Source: Ochotona curzoniae | Taxonomy: Eukaryota > Chordata > Mammalia > Lagomorpha > Ochotonidae | Direction: 5' to 3' | NCBI RefSeq assembly: GCF_017591425.1 | Contig: NW_024465655.1 | Span: forward strand, 805,501 to 869,500 | DNA: 64,000 bases | Part shown: in pieces, positions 47,433-58,925 of the stretch | How positions within the stretch are numbered: the first letter of the stretch is position 1 | How the letters are laid out: each line of letters starts with the position of its first letter | Notes under the pieces: model-generated | The model's database searches: none | What the model saw: the letters and a program-made list of their open reading frames with translations, nothing else | Told to the model about the DNA's origin: nothing | Position numbers and translations under genes: made by a program

Positions 47433-47715
47433 CAGGGGTCCTATATGGGCGCTGGTTCTAATCCCAGCACCCCTGCTTCCCACCCAGCTCCCTGCTTGTG
47501 GCCTGGGAAAGCAATGGAGGACAGCCAAAAGCCTTGAGACCCTGCACCTGTGTGGGAGACCCTGAGAAGCTCCGGGCTCCGGGCTCCACATCAGTGCAGC
47601 TCCAGCTATTGAAGCCACTTGGGGAGTGAATCAATGAACAGAAGATCTTTCTCTCTGTCTCTCCTCCTCTCTACATATTTGCCTTTCCAATAAAAACAAA
47701 CAAATCTTTGGAAAA
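47433..47715 (+). mobile_element. SINE, 5'-truncated, head-to-head with an inverted copy
   Basis: Starts TCCTATATGGGCGCTGGTTC and runs to tail CAAACAAATCTTTGG. Confidence 0.85.
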
Positions 47716-48684
47716 AATATATAAACTTAAAAGATTCATAGCATAAATTCAGAATAAAAAGACGTGGTGTCATCGATGTGAGTTTTTTTTTTCTCCTTTT
47801 TTTAAATTACAGTTCCATAGTAAAAATTTCAGCCAAAGCCATCAAACTAGCCCAAACTCAGGCTATATTCACGGAAGCCAATGCTTGGACTTAGGAATGA
47901 TGCGATTATTAAAAAGAAGCAAAGTCTAGAGGCCGGCACACCATGTTCTAAACCAAGTGCCTTTCCAAGGGGGACCGGGATTGTTAAGACTCCAGCAAAG
48001 CCATGGCTGGACACACATGCCTACAAAAACAGGAAATGTTTGGCCCGCAGAACTCAATGTTTGAAGGGCTCCTCTGGCAGCTGAAGAGCTATCTTTGTAA
48101 TCCTTCAAATGATTCAACAGCAAAGGGACCCAGCACCAAAAACCAAACCTGTAGGATCGGATTTCAGCTCAACCTTAGAATGCCTCTAGTCACCCAGATC
48201 CGCAGCCCCCTTCAGGAACAACAAACAGCAACCTGTACTTGGGCCATGGATGCAGACAGCACGTTATGAGGTGTTTTGGGGTACACCAGACCAGACGTGT
48301 TCCAGGCGATGAAGACCCATGCTCAGCACAGCGCCTTGTACAGCCCTGTCAGCAGGTGAGTGTCCAGGGCAAGGGAAACACAAAACAAGGAAGAAAAGGA
48401 AGGGTCCCCACGATCACCTTCCTGAAGCCTGTGCCAACAACAGCAGTCAGATGGCAACATCGAGTCGGGGGCAAAGATGCAACCTACAGACAGAGCCTTC
48501 CAGAACACGTTCCTTGCCAAGCCAGCATCTGGAGCCAGTGCTAAAATAGAAAACAGGCCCTTTCCTGGAAAACAGTTACTGGATAAAACTGTCTTAACAG
48601 AAAAGAAAACTAAGTTGGAGGAAAAGGTTTGAAAAAACACTCAAAGACTGTCAACAAGTCAAAAAGTAACTTCATGACAATTAT

Positions 48685-48985
48685 GCACTGGTGCCATGCA
48701 GAGCAGGTTAAGCCTCCACTTGCAGCATCTGCATCCCCCAGGAGTCCTGGTCGCCCCACTTTCCATTGAGCTCTCTGCTAACAGCTTGGGAAAGCAGCCA
48801 AGCAACTGCTTGGGCTCCTGAGCCCACAAGGGAGACCTGGAAGAATGTCCTGGCTCCTGGATTCAACTGGCCCAGCCTGGATCCTTGCGGCCATGTGGGG
48901 AGTGACCCAGCGGATGAAGATGTGCTTCTGTGGGTCTCCCCCTCTTTCTGTAACTCTGCCTTTCAAATAATAAATACATAGATAT
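48685..48985 (+). mobile_element. Old SINE
   Basis: Head GGTGCCATGCAGAGCAGG; tail CTTTCAAATAATAAATAC. Confidence 0.74.
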
Positions 48986-49007
48986 TAACAAAAAGATATG
49001 CTGCATT

Positions 49008-49215
49008 CAGTCCAGCTCCTAACGGGAGTGTCCTGGGTCGCAGCGAGGATACCTGTAACAGCGTTCCTGCCACCCCATCTCCCATGGGAGACCTGGAATT
49101 GCATTATTGCTCCGGGTCAGGGCTCCCTGCTCTCTGTGTGCACCTGGGAGTGAATCAGCAGATGGGAGCACCTGGGCAGACTCTCTCTCTCTCTCTGCCT
49201 TCAGATACTGGACTA
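49008..49215 (+). mobile_element. Old SINE remnant
   Basis: Middle GGGAGACCTGGAATTGC and pyrimidine run before CTGCCTTCAG. Confidence 0.55.
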
Positions 49216-50735
49216 TCAGGACTGCTGCCACCCACACACACACACACCATGCCCCATCCCACCCCAGTTCCCACGTCAGGGAACCCATCAGTAAGCCAGC
49301 CCAACTGTTATGTGTGCCCCCTGCAAGCCTGCAGCCACCTTTAACATGGAGTTCCAACAGGAGAAGGCACTGCCCATTACTCCTCAAATCACCCAGGTGA
49401 ACCCAACGGCAGGAGGGGGTGGATCTCTCTCTCTGCCCCTTTCCACCTTACCAAACGAAGCACCGAATCACTAAACGCAAAGACCTTTTTTTTTTTCAAG
49501 CGTGTTACCTCGTTTAAAGAAAGTATCTCTAGGTGTGGCCCTACCTTTTAAGGTCCCTTTTAAAGTCCACTTAAAACACCAATGACGTTCCACCTGGTCG
49601 CGTTTGCATGCCAGGTTTGAGAAAGCTACTAGAAACCGATTAGTGTTTTCGCCCAGGGCACAGTCCCCAGAACTGCCCTAATGGGAAGGGCTATTTCGTT
49701 TCCCGGGATCTCCAGAATGCACCAGTTGTGCAGAGAGAGCCGTCCAACAACCAGGAAAAAAAAAAAAAAAAAGGCTTCCACTCCCTGCCCCGGAGTCCAG
49801 GGAGCTCCATGGCAGGCCTGAAGGAGCAAGCGCTGCAAGCCGAGAGGCCAGGGGCTCCGAGGGGCTCTCAGCCCACAGGTGCAAAGGAGAGGCCTTGTCG
49901 GCTGCCGCCCTCGGCGCCCGTCTGCACGGTGGCCCGCCAGGCGGCTGCGGCGCCGGGCCGTGAGTTCCACGGCGCCGCCGGAGCATGCTGCGCCCCAGGC
50001 AGGTCCGTCCACCTGGCCGTAGCCTTTGGGTCACGGGTGAGGATCCGAGGCTTAAGCAGCTTCCCTCGAAATTCACTCACCCCCGCCTCCGGGCTTAAAA
50101 CTCTGTGGGTTCAAATAACTCCCACTAAGTGGCTTCCAAAGGCCGGGGTAACCTGCCACTCTAGGAATTCGGACCAGGACGCCCAAAGAGGAGGGTTAAG
50201 TGGGGGCCGACAGGACCAGGTATCCAAAACCAAAGCCGCCAGCATCGGACCCTCGCTCCAGCACCCCCCCCCCCAAGTCGGGGATCCCTCACAACAGCGC
50301 CGCGCCCCTATACCTAGAAATTTCCCCTCCTTTCTCCCAGAAAAACAACTTGTAGCTTCCGAGCCTGGAGTTGGAGCCTCGCGTTTCTAACACCTCCCGC
50401 TCCCACAAAGCAGGGAAGTAGCCCGCGCCGCCTGGACCCTGGTTAACTTGTGGAGTTTGGGCCGAACCAAGCTGACCCGGTCACCCTCGGCCCTGAGAGC
50501 AACCTCCCCAAAAGCGCTTCTCCCCCGCCCCGCGGACCCACCACTCTGAGGCTCCCCCCGAGCCGCGGCCCCCGGGGCGAAACCACCACCGAAACCAGCG
50601 CCCAGCGCCCTCCGGGTCGGCGAGCGGAGACCCTCGGGCTCCCGTGCGGCCCTGGCGCAGCGTCCAACTCTCACCTGCACCCCGCAGCCGAGCCCGACGC
50701 CCCCCGGGGCCGCAGGAACCGAGCAGCGCGCTCAC

Positions 50736-51200
50736 CTGCCGGACGCACCTGAAGACGCGCAGCCAGGGACTGGTTAGAGACTCAGCCACACGCCTCCTTC
50801 TCCTCTCCTCCTCCTCCTCCACCCCGACTCGGCAGCCCAGCCCCGGGCATGCGCACCAACCCTAGGCCAGGGGTGCGCGGGGAGCCCCCAGCGAGTCCCA
50901 CCTGCTGCGCCGCGGACCGGTGTCCCGCGCTCCCACTCGTTGTGCTGGCGCACCTGCCGCCTGTGCGCGCGCCCAGGGAGGCCGGGGCAGGTGGGCGCTC
51001 GCCAGGGGTGTGGTGCTGCGGCCTCCTCCCTCGGTGACCCATTCACCTGAAACTCGGGCGGGGGAAGGGAGCGGGGAGCGGGAGGCGGAGGACCCAGCCC
51101 TGGCCCGCGCACCCGGCCGGCGCGCGCGCAGTTAAAGGTACCGCGCCGCGTTTCCAGGCGCTCCGAAGGCAGAGTGTGCGGCGGGCATCTTGGAGGGGTG
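50736..51200 (-). other. OCLN: OCLN exon 1, non-coding 5' UTR (5' limit approximate)
   Basis: Read on the minus strand, about 51060-51010 contains a block (GAGTTTCAGGTGAAT, then GGTCACCGAGGGAGGAGG) that closely matches the human OCLN 5' UTR as I remember it. A second match, CTTTAAC within a GC-rich run, lies near 51135. The best donor is GGCAG|GTGAG, placing the exon end at 50736. A second good donor, GTGCAG|GTGAG, ends an exon at 50675. The start site cannot be seen directly; the 5' limit given is a guess. The exon would splice to exon 2 about 14.5 kb downstream. Confidence 0.6.
50782..51042 (-). other. Upstream ORF in OCLN 5' UTR (86 codons)
   Basis: An ATG on the minus strand at 51042 opens an 86-codon frame that stops at 50782, before the exon 1 donor at 50736. 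If transcription starts upstream of 51042 it would lie wholly within the 5' UTR. The start context is weak (T at -3, G at +4). The human sequence as I recall it has ATTGG where this has ATGGG, so the ATG may be lineage-specific. It is rich in Gly, Pro and Arg because the DNA is GC-rich, and it probably encodes no conserved peptide. Confidence 0.35.
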
Positions 51201-51259
51201 GCGGAGCGGGGAGCGGGGATCATGGCTGGGCGAGGTCGGCCAAGGACTGTTTTCCTCAC

Positions 51260-52655
51260 CCGACACCTTCCCACCCGCGAAACACGGTTGAACTATTGTT
51301 GGCAGATAGTATTCGGGTGTGTCGCTCCAACGGCTGGGAAAGCTTTCCCAAGTCAGGCGTATTGTTAGGAACGGCCGGGAGTAGGTTCCAGTGTTCCACC
51401 TCTGCCCTTGATGTAACTGGCTGCACCGAGGGGGCGTTTCAACTTCTTTGAATTCTCTTTGAATAAGACACACCTTCCGCTTGCCCTGTTCTCATTCTTC
51501 CTATGCATAGAAGGGTGTTGTTTGTCGTGTTTTTTTTTTATATATATATAAAACTTTTTTTTTTTTTTAATGATACGGTCATTTTAGTTCTTGCATTGAG
51601 AGCTGGAATTTAGACTCAATGCCTGCTTTTCGGTGACACTTGGGGTGTCATCAATTGCCAACGAATGTGTCCAGTCCCACCCACTTCTGAGCCTTTAATA
51701 AGTGGTTAGGACTGTGACGCTCGCAAGTATTAGCTCGGAAGGCATCATTCAATAGCGCAGGAAGTAAAAAGCGTGTCAGTAAAAATAGCGTGTGTTAACG
51801 CTATTTTAAACGATGACAGCCTTGATTGGCAATTCATCTAATTGGTATTTTTTTTCCCCGTGGAAGTCAAGGCTACATTTTTGTTTTTAATGATTCTGTT
51901 TAAATTAGTATTGTTAACACTGGAGAAGTCAGGTTAATCCTCTTACATGGTGGATGCCAGATTACTGAAATCTCCAAACATTCCTCTGGGTTTATAATTA
52001 AGCAAGGGAACATTTCCTAATACTCCACTGCTCTGTAAACACATTCTACGATTCCAGCATGTATTCTGACCTATGGCAGAGTTGATCCTCAGTTTCTTGG
52101 TCAGAAAAAGTGCGATGCATATACCATCAAAAGAATCCTTTACAAGTGCGCGTTCAGGCGTGTGGCTTTTGGTGCAGCCACAAGGTTGTGCAAGCGCTGT
52201 GTTCCCACATGACATTTTTCTCACCCCCAAAAAAAACCCCAGACCCAGCAGATGACACTTGACCTGCCCTGTCCCCCAGCCTATGACGAACACTGACGGA
52301 CTTTTACGTAATCCAATACTGCCGTTCCTCAGTGTCCAAGGGTAGAGAAACCCGAGCTGATCAAGGTGCCATGCAAACTACATGTTATTTACATAGATCT
52401 TGTGCATAGCTCCCTTAAGCCCTGCCCCAATGTAAGTGCTGCGTAGTGCCTGTGCTATGTTGTTCAGTGAATAATGGTGAGGAAAAATGTCTGTATGCGG
52501 GCACGACACGCCGAGGCTTTCTTCCCGTGAAAGTTTTCCATCCAGAGCTGCTGGGATCCACCTGTTCAGATCCCAGGGACCCGAGGCACAGCTGGATACA
52601 GCCTGGCTGGCTGGCTGCTGTCAGGTCACACTGTTTCCATGGCTGCTGCATGGTG
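51260..52655. other. Unique 5' flank of OCLN
   Basis: Repeat-poor sequence upstream of the CpG island. 51640-51860 is AT-rich with motifs such as GTCATCAATTGCCAACG and could be conserved non-coding DNA, but I cannot test that. No gene seen. Confidence 0.6.
51526..51571 (+). repeat. Poly-T / TATATA low-complexity tract
   Basis: A T run, a short TATATATATA alternation and a second T run, about 300 bp upstream of the CpG island. Confidence 0.85.
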
Positions 52656-52659
52656 TAAC

Positions 52660-52855
52660 AGCTACTATCCCTTCACTCTCTCTCACGTGGCTACAGAGTC
52701 TCATGGTCTTGGACCATCCTCCACTGCTTTCCCAGGCCATCGGTAGGGACCTGGATGGGAAGCAGGGCAGCTGGGACATGAACCAGCACCCATACCGGAT
52801 CCTGGCGCGCTTGCAGTTTGAGGATTAGTCACTTGAGCCACTGCACTGACCTCAT
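52660..52855 (-). mobile_element. SINE 5' part
   Basis: Minus-oriented body (CCACTGCTTTCCCAGGCC) to head CCACTGCACTGACC. Confidence 0.75.
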
Positions 52856-53029
52856 GGTAAGTTGTGTGGCCTTCTCTTTAGTCCTCTTGGGTAAGTTACA
52901 CTATTGTGTGTTTCTATTTTTCTTTTTTCTCTGTTTGTATGAAAAGAAGAGTTTCCACCTGCTGGCATTCCTTAAATGTTCTCCATGGGCAGCCATGATA
53001 CCAGAAACCAAGAATTCAGTGCAGGTGTG

Positions 53030-53192
53030 CCACATGGATGGGAGGGACCCAATGGCTAGAGTCCTGGTCTGCTTCCTCACAGGATCTGCCTGAGTGGGGA
53101 CCCAGAGCAGAGCCACGATGCCAACTCAGGCCCTTGGATGACGGATGCGGGCATGTTGGATAAGGGGCTAACCGCTGTGCCAGATCCCTGCT
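53030..53192 (-). mobile_element. Probable old SINE remnant
   Basis: GGGGCTAACCGCTGTGCCAG resembles an inverted SINE head; the rest is very diverged. Confidence 0.45.
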
Positions 53193-53194
53193 CT

Positions 53195-55180
53195 GAAACT
53201 TATTCTAGTTATTACTGAATTCATTCAAAGAGATAATAGGATTTATTACATTGAGCTAGATGAAGTTGGCAGGAGTTGATCATTTCCTAATTGCAAAAAT
53301 AACAGCTGCCTACGGTTCAAGTTAACACTAACTTAAAGGTTCTGGGGAATGTTTTATGCTGTTTTTATTCAGTTCAAATTAGTTTTGTAAACTATGTCCC
53401 AAATCTAATATTATTTGGACTATTGCCGAATACTCATTCTGTAGCAGTGGGAAGTGTCAAGAAAGAAATGCAACCTTAAAACTTAAGCACATCTTCAGTA
53501 AGCAGAACAAAGTGTGATAGAGGCTACATGATGCTGTATTCAGTTGAAGCACATTCTGTAATCATAAATTGTAGCAAAAACTAGCTACGTTTTTAGCAAC
53601 AATTCCTTCTTGGCAACCCATTATTGGACCATGATTTGGTCAAAACCCTTGTGACTCAGAAACAAAAGTAAATGTTGGTCCTCAGCGGACCCATGATTAA
53701 AAACCTGCACTCGAGTGATAAAACTAAACACAGTTTTTGCTTCTTTTTCATATGTAAAGGCGGTTGGGAACTCAGATTATACTGTCAGAAATGTGCGTTC
53801 AAGTATGCATTGCAACTTAGGACTAGGTGGGAATAAAGCAAATTATCACAAAGCTAGTTTTTTTTTTTTCTCCTGCTGTACATTGGGGTAAAAATAAATA
53901 GCAGCTGACAAAGTAGCTGGCAGGTTCCTGGAACATTCTCCAAGACAAACTGCAAGCTGGGCCACTGAAACAACTCTTCATGCATTTAGCAAATTATGCC
54001 TGTGGTCCATCTCCCTGAAATGGTACTTGCCACAGAAATATTCCAGAACTACTGCTTGAGCGAGCGGGTGGCTGATATGCAACCCGGATTCCCGTGGTCC
54101 CACCAGCTGGTGGCAGAGTCCTGTCCATCTCTTCAGCGGCCTTCTCCACTGTGAAACCATCACATTCTTTCCCAGCACTTGAAGGCTTACATCTGGAGTA
54201 CTAGGGCTTAGCAAAGAAAGGAAGCAAGATGAAAATAGTTCGACTCTGCCTCACCTGCCTGGTGAATGAATTCAGCGCCTGGTATTTGCTCAAGGGCAAT
54301 TCCGTTTGGAGTTTTGGAGTTGTGAGGTCCAGGCCTGGAAGATCCCTGTTTCTCAACTCAACCCTGAGGGAAGCTCGCTCCTTCACAAAGGTTAGATTCC
54401 TTGGGAAAAATGGAAGGACTTACACGGGGAAGTCACCAGCAAGGCAAATTCCTCAAAACCCTCAAATTCCTAAGCCCACAACCCTCTGTCTCCTGTGAGT
54501 TAAGCAAGATCCTCCCAGGAGGAACCCAAGGCTGAAACACAGAGGATCAGCAGCTGAAGAAGAACTTCAACAACAACCCTCATTGCCCAGGGACAGGTGT
54601 GTGCCAGGCACCGTGCTGCCGGTCCTACGAGCTTTGGATAGCTTCTTAGTCTAGACAAGCAACCACACAATGGATTGTTTTTTCTCCATGATGTACGCTG
54701 GAAACCTCAAGCTCTGGGAGGTTTAATCATTGACTAAGGCTATCTGCTTGGTGATCCTCAGGAGTCGCGCACAGGTCACGTGATTCCAGATCACCTGTTC
54801 TTCCGTCTCCCCGCCTTTACAATGGCGCATCTGTGAGCCACATGTCATTTCCTCACCTGGCTGCAGAGCACATGCTTATCCTGTTCACGTTAGAGTAATG
54901 TGTGGAACTGTGCATGCATTTTTTTTTTTGGAGGGAATTATGTAGTTTATAATGCAAAATATCTTTTGAGAATAGAACTTAGGGGAAGGCTCTGTTGGTA
55001 GGTCTGCTTCCCTGGGTACCCAGAGCTGGTCTTGACCACTCACAAGCCCCTTCTGTGGAGGTATTTTGAAGCCGATTCTCAGGCCCCAGGCCATTTCTGA
55101 GATCAGGATCTACCATCTGGGCTCCCTAGAGTGAGCAAGTGGCAACTATGCTCGTTCCTTCCCAGAACTTGGAAATCTCA
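53195..55180. other. Long SINE-free intergenic stretch
   Basis: Nearly 2 kb without a SINE. Two modest opposite-strand frames (53978-54214 minus, 54229-54498 plus) resemble nothing I know. I expected MARVELD2 in this direction from human synteny but saw no trace of it. Confidence 0.6.
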
Positions 55181-55184
55181 TTAC

Positions 55185-55493
55185 ATGTCTTATTGGAAAG
55201 GTGGATATACAGAAAGAAGAGACAGAGAGGAAGATCTTCCGTCCGATGATTCACTCAACCAAGTGAGTGCAACAGCCGATGCTATGCCGATCCGAAGCCA
55301 GGAGCCTCTTCCGGGTCTCCCATGCGGGTGCAGGGTCCCAAAGCCTTGGCCTGTCCTCGACTGCTTTCCCAGGCCACAGGCAGGGAGCTGGATGGGAAGT
55401 GGGGCCACAGGGATTAGAACTGACACCCCTATGGGTTCCCGGGTATGGGTAAGGCGAGGACTTAAGCTTCTAGACTATCACACCGCGCCCAGC
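55185..55493 (-). mobile_element. Lagomorph SINE
   Basis: Minus-oriented; body from CTTATTGGAAAGGTGGATAT to head CACACCGCGCCCAGC. Lacks a long T run. Confidence 0.87.
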
Positions 55494-56221
55494 ATGGGTT
55501 TTAATGGCAGCTGTTACAGTTTACTGTGAAGATCAGGAACAAAAGGCAGTAGAACCGAAAGAATAGGAAAATCTGCAGCTTGGCCAGAGACCAGAGTGAA
55601 AATAAGGCAGGTGTTGGGACAGGAAAACATCCTGGAGAAACCCCAAGAGATAAACCCAGGCCAAAGGCAGTCATGTGTTAATGGAGCAAGACAATAAGAA
55701 CCCCTCCCCTCCACCACAGAGTGGCTGCCCCTTCCCCCTACAGGCTCCCGCAGATGTGCAGCTGGGCAGGTTTCCTTGCAGTGCCATCCTGGCACAGTCC
55801 TTTGCTAAGTGAGCTTTGGGCCTGCCCCACTCTTGACAGGTATCTCTGGTAGCCTTGCAGATCACACGATGCAACAGTGAACGGGTCAGGGCAGCTTCCC
55901 CTGACATGTGGAAATAAACTTGCAAATCAGGCAGACGGAAGCTGTGGGTCCTGGAGGCACTGAATGGAACCAGGTTGTGAGTGTGAAGTTTCACGATAGT
56001 GGAGGTGCCAGTGACATGAAAAAGGCTTGGAAACCAGTGACGGGATGGGTGGCAGGTCCTCCTGGGAGGGCTACAGATCTCGGCTAGCAGCCTCGGGGAG
56101 CAGTCAGCCGACCGAGGGCAGAGGAGATTCGGAGGTTCCTGCCTGGACTGCAAAAGATGTTTTGGATAAACTGGGCCCCTGCAGAGATGGTCTGAGGGGC
56201 GGAGCTACTACAGGAAGTAAA

Positions 56222-56830
56222 GGTTTAAGCTGCCACCTGCAGCGCTGGCATCTCATGTGGGCATTCCATTTCTGATCACGCTCCCTGCTAAGGTACCTTG
56301 GAAAGCGGTCCAAGGCAGCCCAGTCTGTGGAGACTTGAAAGAAGCTCCAAGCTCCTAACTTTGGCCTAAGCTAGCCCTTTGCATTGCGACTTTTGGGGGT
56401 GTGAATCAGTAGGTGGAAATTTCTCTGTCTTGTTCTCTCTTTCTGTAACTCTGACTTTTAGGTAAATTACATCTTTTTTAAAAAAAGATTTATTTTTTAT
56501 TGGAAAGTCAGATATACAGAGAGGAGGAGACAGAGAGAGGAAGATCTTCCATCTGATGATTCACTCCCCAAGTGAGCGCAACAGCCGATGCTATGCTGAT
56601 CTGAAACCAGGATCCAGGAACTTCTTCCGGGTATCCCACACGGGTGCAGGGTCCCAAAGCTTTGGGCCATCCTCGACTGCTTTCCCAGGCCACAGGCAAG
56701 GAGCTGGATGGGAAGTAGAGCTGCCAGGCTTAGAACCGGTGCCCATATGGGATCCTGGCGCGTTCAAGGCAAGGACTTTAGCCACTAAGCCGCACCGCCA
56801 GGCCCATAAAATACATCTTTAAAAACAAAA
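56222..56830 (+). mobile_element. Old SINE split by a younger SINE
   Basis: Body 56222-56477, with AAAATACATCTTTAAAAAC resuming at 56807. Confidence 0.76.
56478..56806 (-). mobile_element. SINE nested in the tail of an older SINE
   Basis: Full minus-oriented copy; its flanks share the host tail TACATCTTT. Confidence 0.88.
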
Positions 56831-56837
56831 TTAATAT

Positions 56838-57135
56838 TGCAGCCTGGCTCAGTAACTTAGTGGTTAAAGTCCTCATTTTGCATGCGGCAGGATCCCATAT
56901 GGATGCTGATTCATATCAGACAGTCCCACTTCCCATCCAGCTCCCTGCTGGTGGCCTGGGAAAACAGTTGAGGATGGCCCAAGTTCTTGCGACCGTGCAC
57001 CCATGTGCCTGGCTCCTTGCTTTGGGTCGTCTCAGCTGCAGCTGTTGCAGCCACTTGGGGAGTGAATCGTAGGCGGAATGTCTTCCTCTCTCTGTAACTC
57101 TGACTTTCAAGTAAAATAATTCTTTTTTTTTTTTT
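56838..57135 (+). mobile_element. Lagomorph SINE
   Basis: Head GCAGCCTGGCTCAGTAACTT; tail CTTTCAAGTAAAATAATTC. Confidence 0.8.
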
Positions 57136-57694
57136 TTAATTAACATTGGACTGGATGAAGACTTTGGTACTTCTGGGATGAAATGATTCTGTGTTGTATG
57201 TCAAAGCTGGATGAGCTTTGGGACGCCGAGGTGGAATATCGCACGTTGAGTTGGACTTGTCTCCCCAATGCTATTTCAGATGTTTCAACTCTGATGTTCT
57301 AAAGTTATTGGTGATTGATGAAGGGTGCAGGCTGGATCTAAGGAATCTGGAAGGTGCGCGTGGTGGAAGGTTGTCAGGTCACTGGGGATGTGCCTGCCCG
57401 GGGCCTGCGTTCCAGTGAGATTTGATGATTTGAGCTCCAGTTGTGCCTAGCTTCTGTCTGCTTCCTGGCTCAGGGAGCCTGGCCATGGGCAGCCTCCCCA
57501 GACGCCAGGCCATTGGGGCTACTGGATCCTGCACTGTCTCCACAATGTAAACTACAATAGGGTTCCAAAGAAGCTCCTCTCCTGTGTTTTAGTTAAAGCA
57601 ACAACAGGAAGTTGGCGAAGAGTACAGTGTCCCTGGCTGATCAAGCTCCTGAATCCATTACTGAATTGGTGGTTGCATAATGGGTATGTCCTTT

Positions 57695-57815
57695 CTATTT
57701 TTAAAAATTATTTATTTGAGAGGCAAGGACACAGAGAGAAGCGGAAGCAGAGAGTGGGTGTTCCTTACCCATCTGTGTACAGTGGCCAGGGCTGGGTGGG
57801 GCTGAGGTCACTCCT
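57695..57815 (-). mobile_element. Old SINE remnant
   Basis: AAATTATTTATTTGAGAGGC is the inverted tail of the older subfamily; body short. Confidence 0.55.
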
Positions 57816-57962
57816 GTGGGACGCCATTATCCCAACAAGCACCTGCCCCAAAGTTATTTTCTAATACTATCATGTTCTGTTATCAATTTTATCGAATATT
57901 ACCAAGGCAGGAGTGTGTGTGTGTGTGGCGGGGGTGAGGGCACAGTTTCAAAAAAATAAATG

Positions 57963-58287
57963 AGAGGGCCTGGTGCTAAAGTCCTCACCTTGCACGTCCG
58001 GGATCCCGTATGGGCACCGGTTCTAATCCCAGCAGCTCTACTTCCCATCCAGCTTCCTGCTTGTGGCCTGGGAAAGCAGTCGAGGACGGCCCAAAGCCTT
58101 GGGACCCTGCACCCATGTGGGATACCCGGAAGAAGTTCCTGGATCCTGGTTTCAGATCAGCATAGCATCGGCCGTTGCTGTCACTTGGGGAATGAATCAT
58201 TGGGTGGAAGATCTTCCTCTCTGTCTCTCCTCCTCTCTGTATATCTGACTTTCCAATAAATAAAAATAAATCTTTTAAAAAAAAAAG
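57963..58287 (+). mobile_element. Lagomorph SINE
   Basis: Body from GGGCCTGGTGCTAAAGTCC to AATAAATAAAAATAAATC, with a shortened head. Confidence 0.86.
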
Positions 58288-58440
58288 CAGCTGAACGTGG
58301 CCAAGTGCTTGGGTCCCCTACACCCATGTGGGATACATGCAAGAAGTTCTGCACTCCTGGCTCTGGCTTGGCACTGCCCCAGCTGTTGAGGTCATTCAGG
58401 GAGTCAACCAGCAAATAGAAGATTCTGATTCGTCATGATA
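58288..58440 (+). mobile_element. SINE 3' fragment
   Basis: Starts in the body (CAAGTGCTTGGGTCCCC) immediately after the previous tail. Probably the remainder of an older host. Confidence 0.65.
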
Positions 58441-58529
58441 TAATCTTCCTTCGGGTAACAATGTTTACCTTCAAATTATGTTTGCATTCAAAGATTCAAC
58501 TGATTAACTAGGCAGTTCCCTACTTACTG

Positions 58530-58690
58530 AGAACAGGTGTGAGAGGCAGAGAGATAGAAACAAAGACCGACAGAGAAATCTGCCATTGCTAATTCACTCC
58601 TAAACCTGAAGGCTCCCAGGGCCCACATTAGCAGGAAGCTGGACAGGGGAACAGAGCTGGGACTCAAAGCCAGGTGCCAGCACATGAGAA
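58530..58690 (-). mobile_element. Old SINE remnant
   Basis: Inverted tail-side sequence ending CATTAGCAGGAAGCTGGAC. Confidence 0.55.
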
Positions 58691-58711
58691 GGGAAAATCT
58701 CTACCAGAAAG

Positions 58712-58925
58712 CACTTTTTTTTTTTGAAAGGCAGAGAGAGGGAGGAGGAGATTTGATCTGTTTAGGATTCTATCCCACAAGTCAATCAGAAGCTGACTCT
58801 CGGAAGCTGGGGTATCTGTTCACCAGCCAGTGTCGACCTGTGAACTATCCCACACTACTGCACGTGGAAGCGAGGAGCAGCCACAACCACCCACGGGCAG
58901 GGCTTTTAAGCAGCAATAATACAAC
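58712..58925 (-). mobile_element. Old SINE remnant
   Basis: T run then GAAAGGCAGAGAGAGGGAG, an inverted old-subfamily tail. Confidence 0.5.

Larger units (their letters stand above)
36225..50735 (-). other. OCLN: OCLN intron 1
   Basis: 14.5 kb with about 20 SINEs or fragments and the retroviral relic. 38300-39250, 41330-42010, 47720-48680 and 49220-49650 are unique and unassigned. Confidence 0.75.
3595..51200 (-). other. OCLN: OCLN (occludin) transcription unit, nine exons
   Basis: Occludin is a four-pass tight-junction membrane protein that binds ZO-1 through its C-terminal coiled coil and helps regulate paracellular permeability. Eight coding exons and one non-coding exon are visible, all on the minus strand and all bounded by AG acceptors and GT donors. 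The joined reading frame is 522 codons, as in human. In pika numbering: PPPY at residues 9-12, TM1 about 66-90, Gly/Tyr-rich loop about 91-135, TM2 about 138-160, TM3 about 171-196, second loop with Cys215 and Cys236, TM4 about 243-265, occludin/ELL domain about 413-522. Relative to human, one residue is missing in loop 1 and one Leu is gained at the exon 5/6 junction, so numbering agrees again after residue 346. No frameshift or internal stop is present. The outer limits (start site and cleavage site) are approximate. Confidence 0.97.
49650..51250 (-). promoter_or_regulatory. OCLN: CpG-island promoter of OCLN
   Basis: This is the only long CpG-dense, repeat-free stretch in the window. It surrounds exon 1 and is GC-rich, with many CG dinucleotides, a poly-C run near 50261 and CTC triplets near 50807. 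I see no TATA box, which fits a CpG-island promoter. Seven CACCTG/CAGGTG hexamers lie at 50672-51049; Snail, Slug and ZEB repressors are known to act on occludin through such E-boxes. Confidence 0.75.

Noticed and set aside
53978..54214. Possible last exon of MARVELD2
   Set aside because: The translation shows none of the occludin/ELL-type sequence expected at the MARVELD2 C-terminus.
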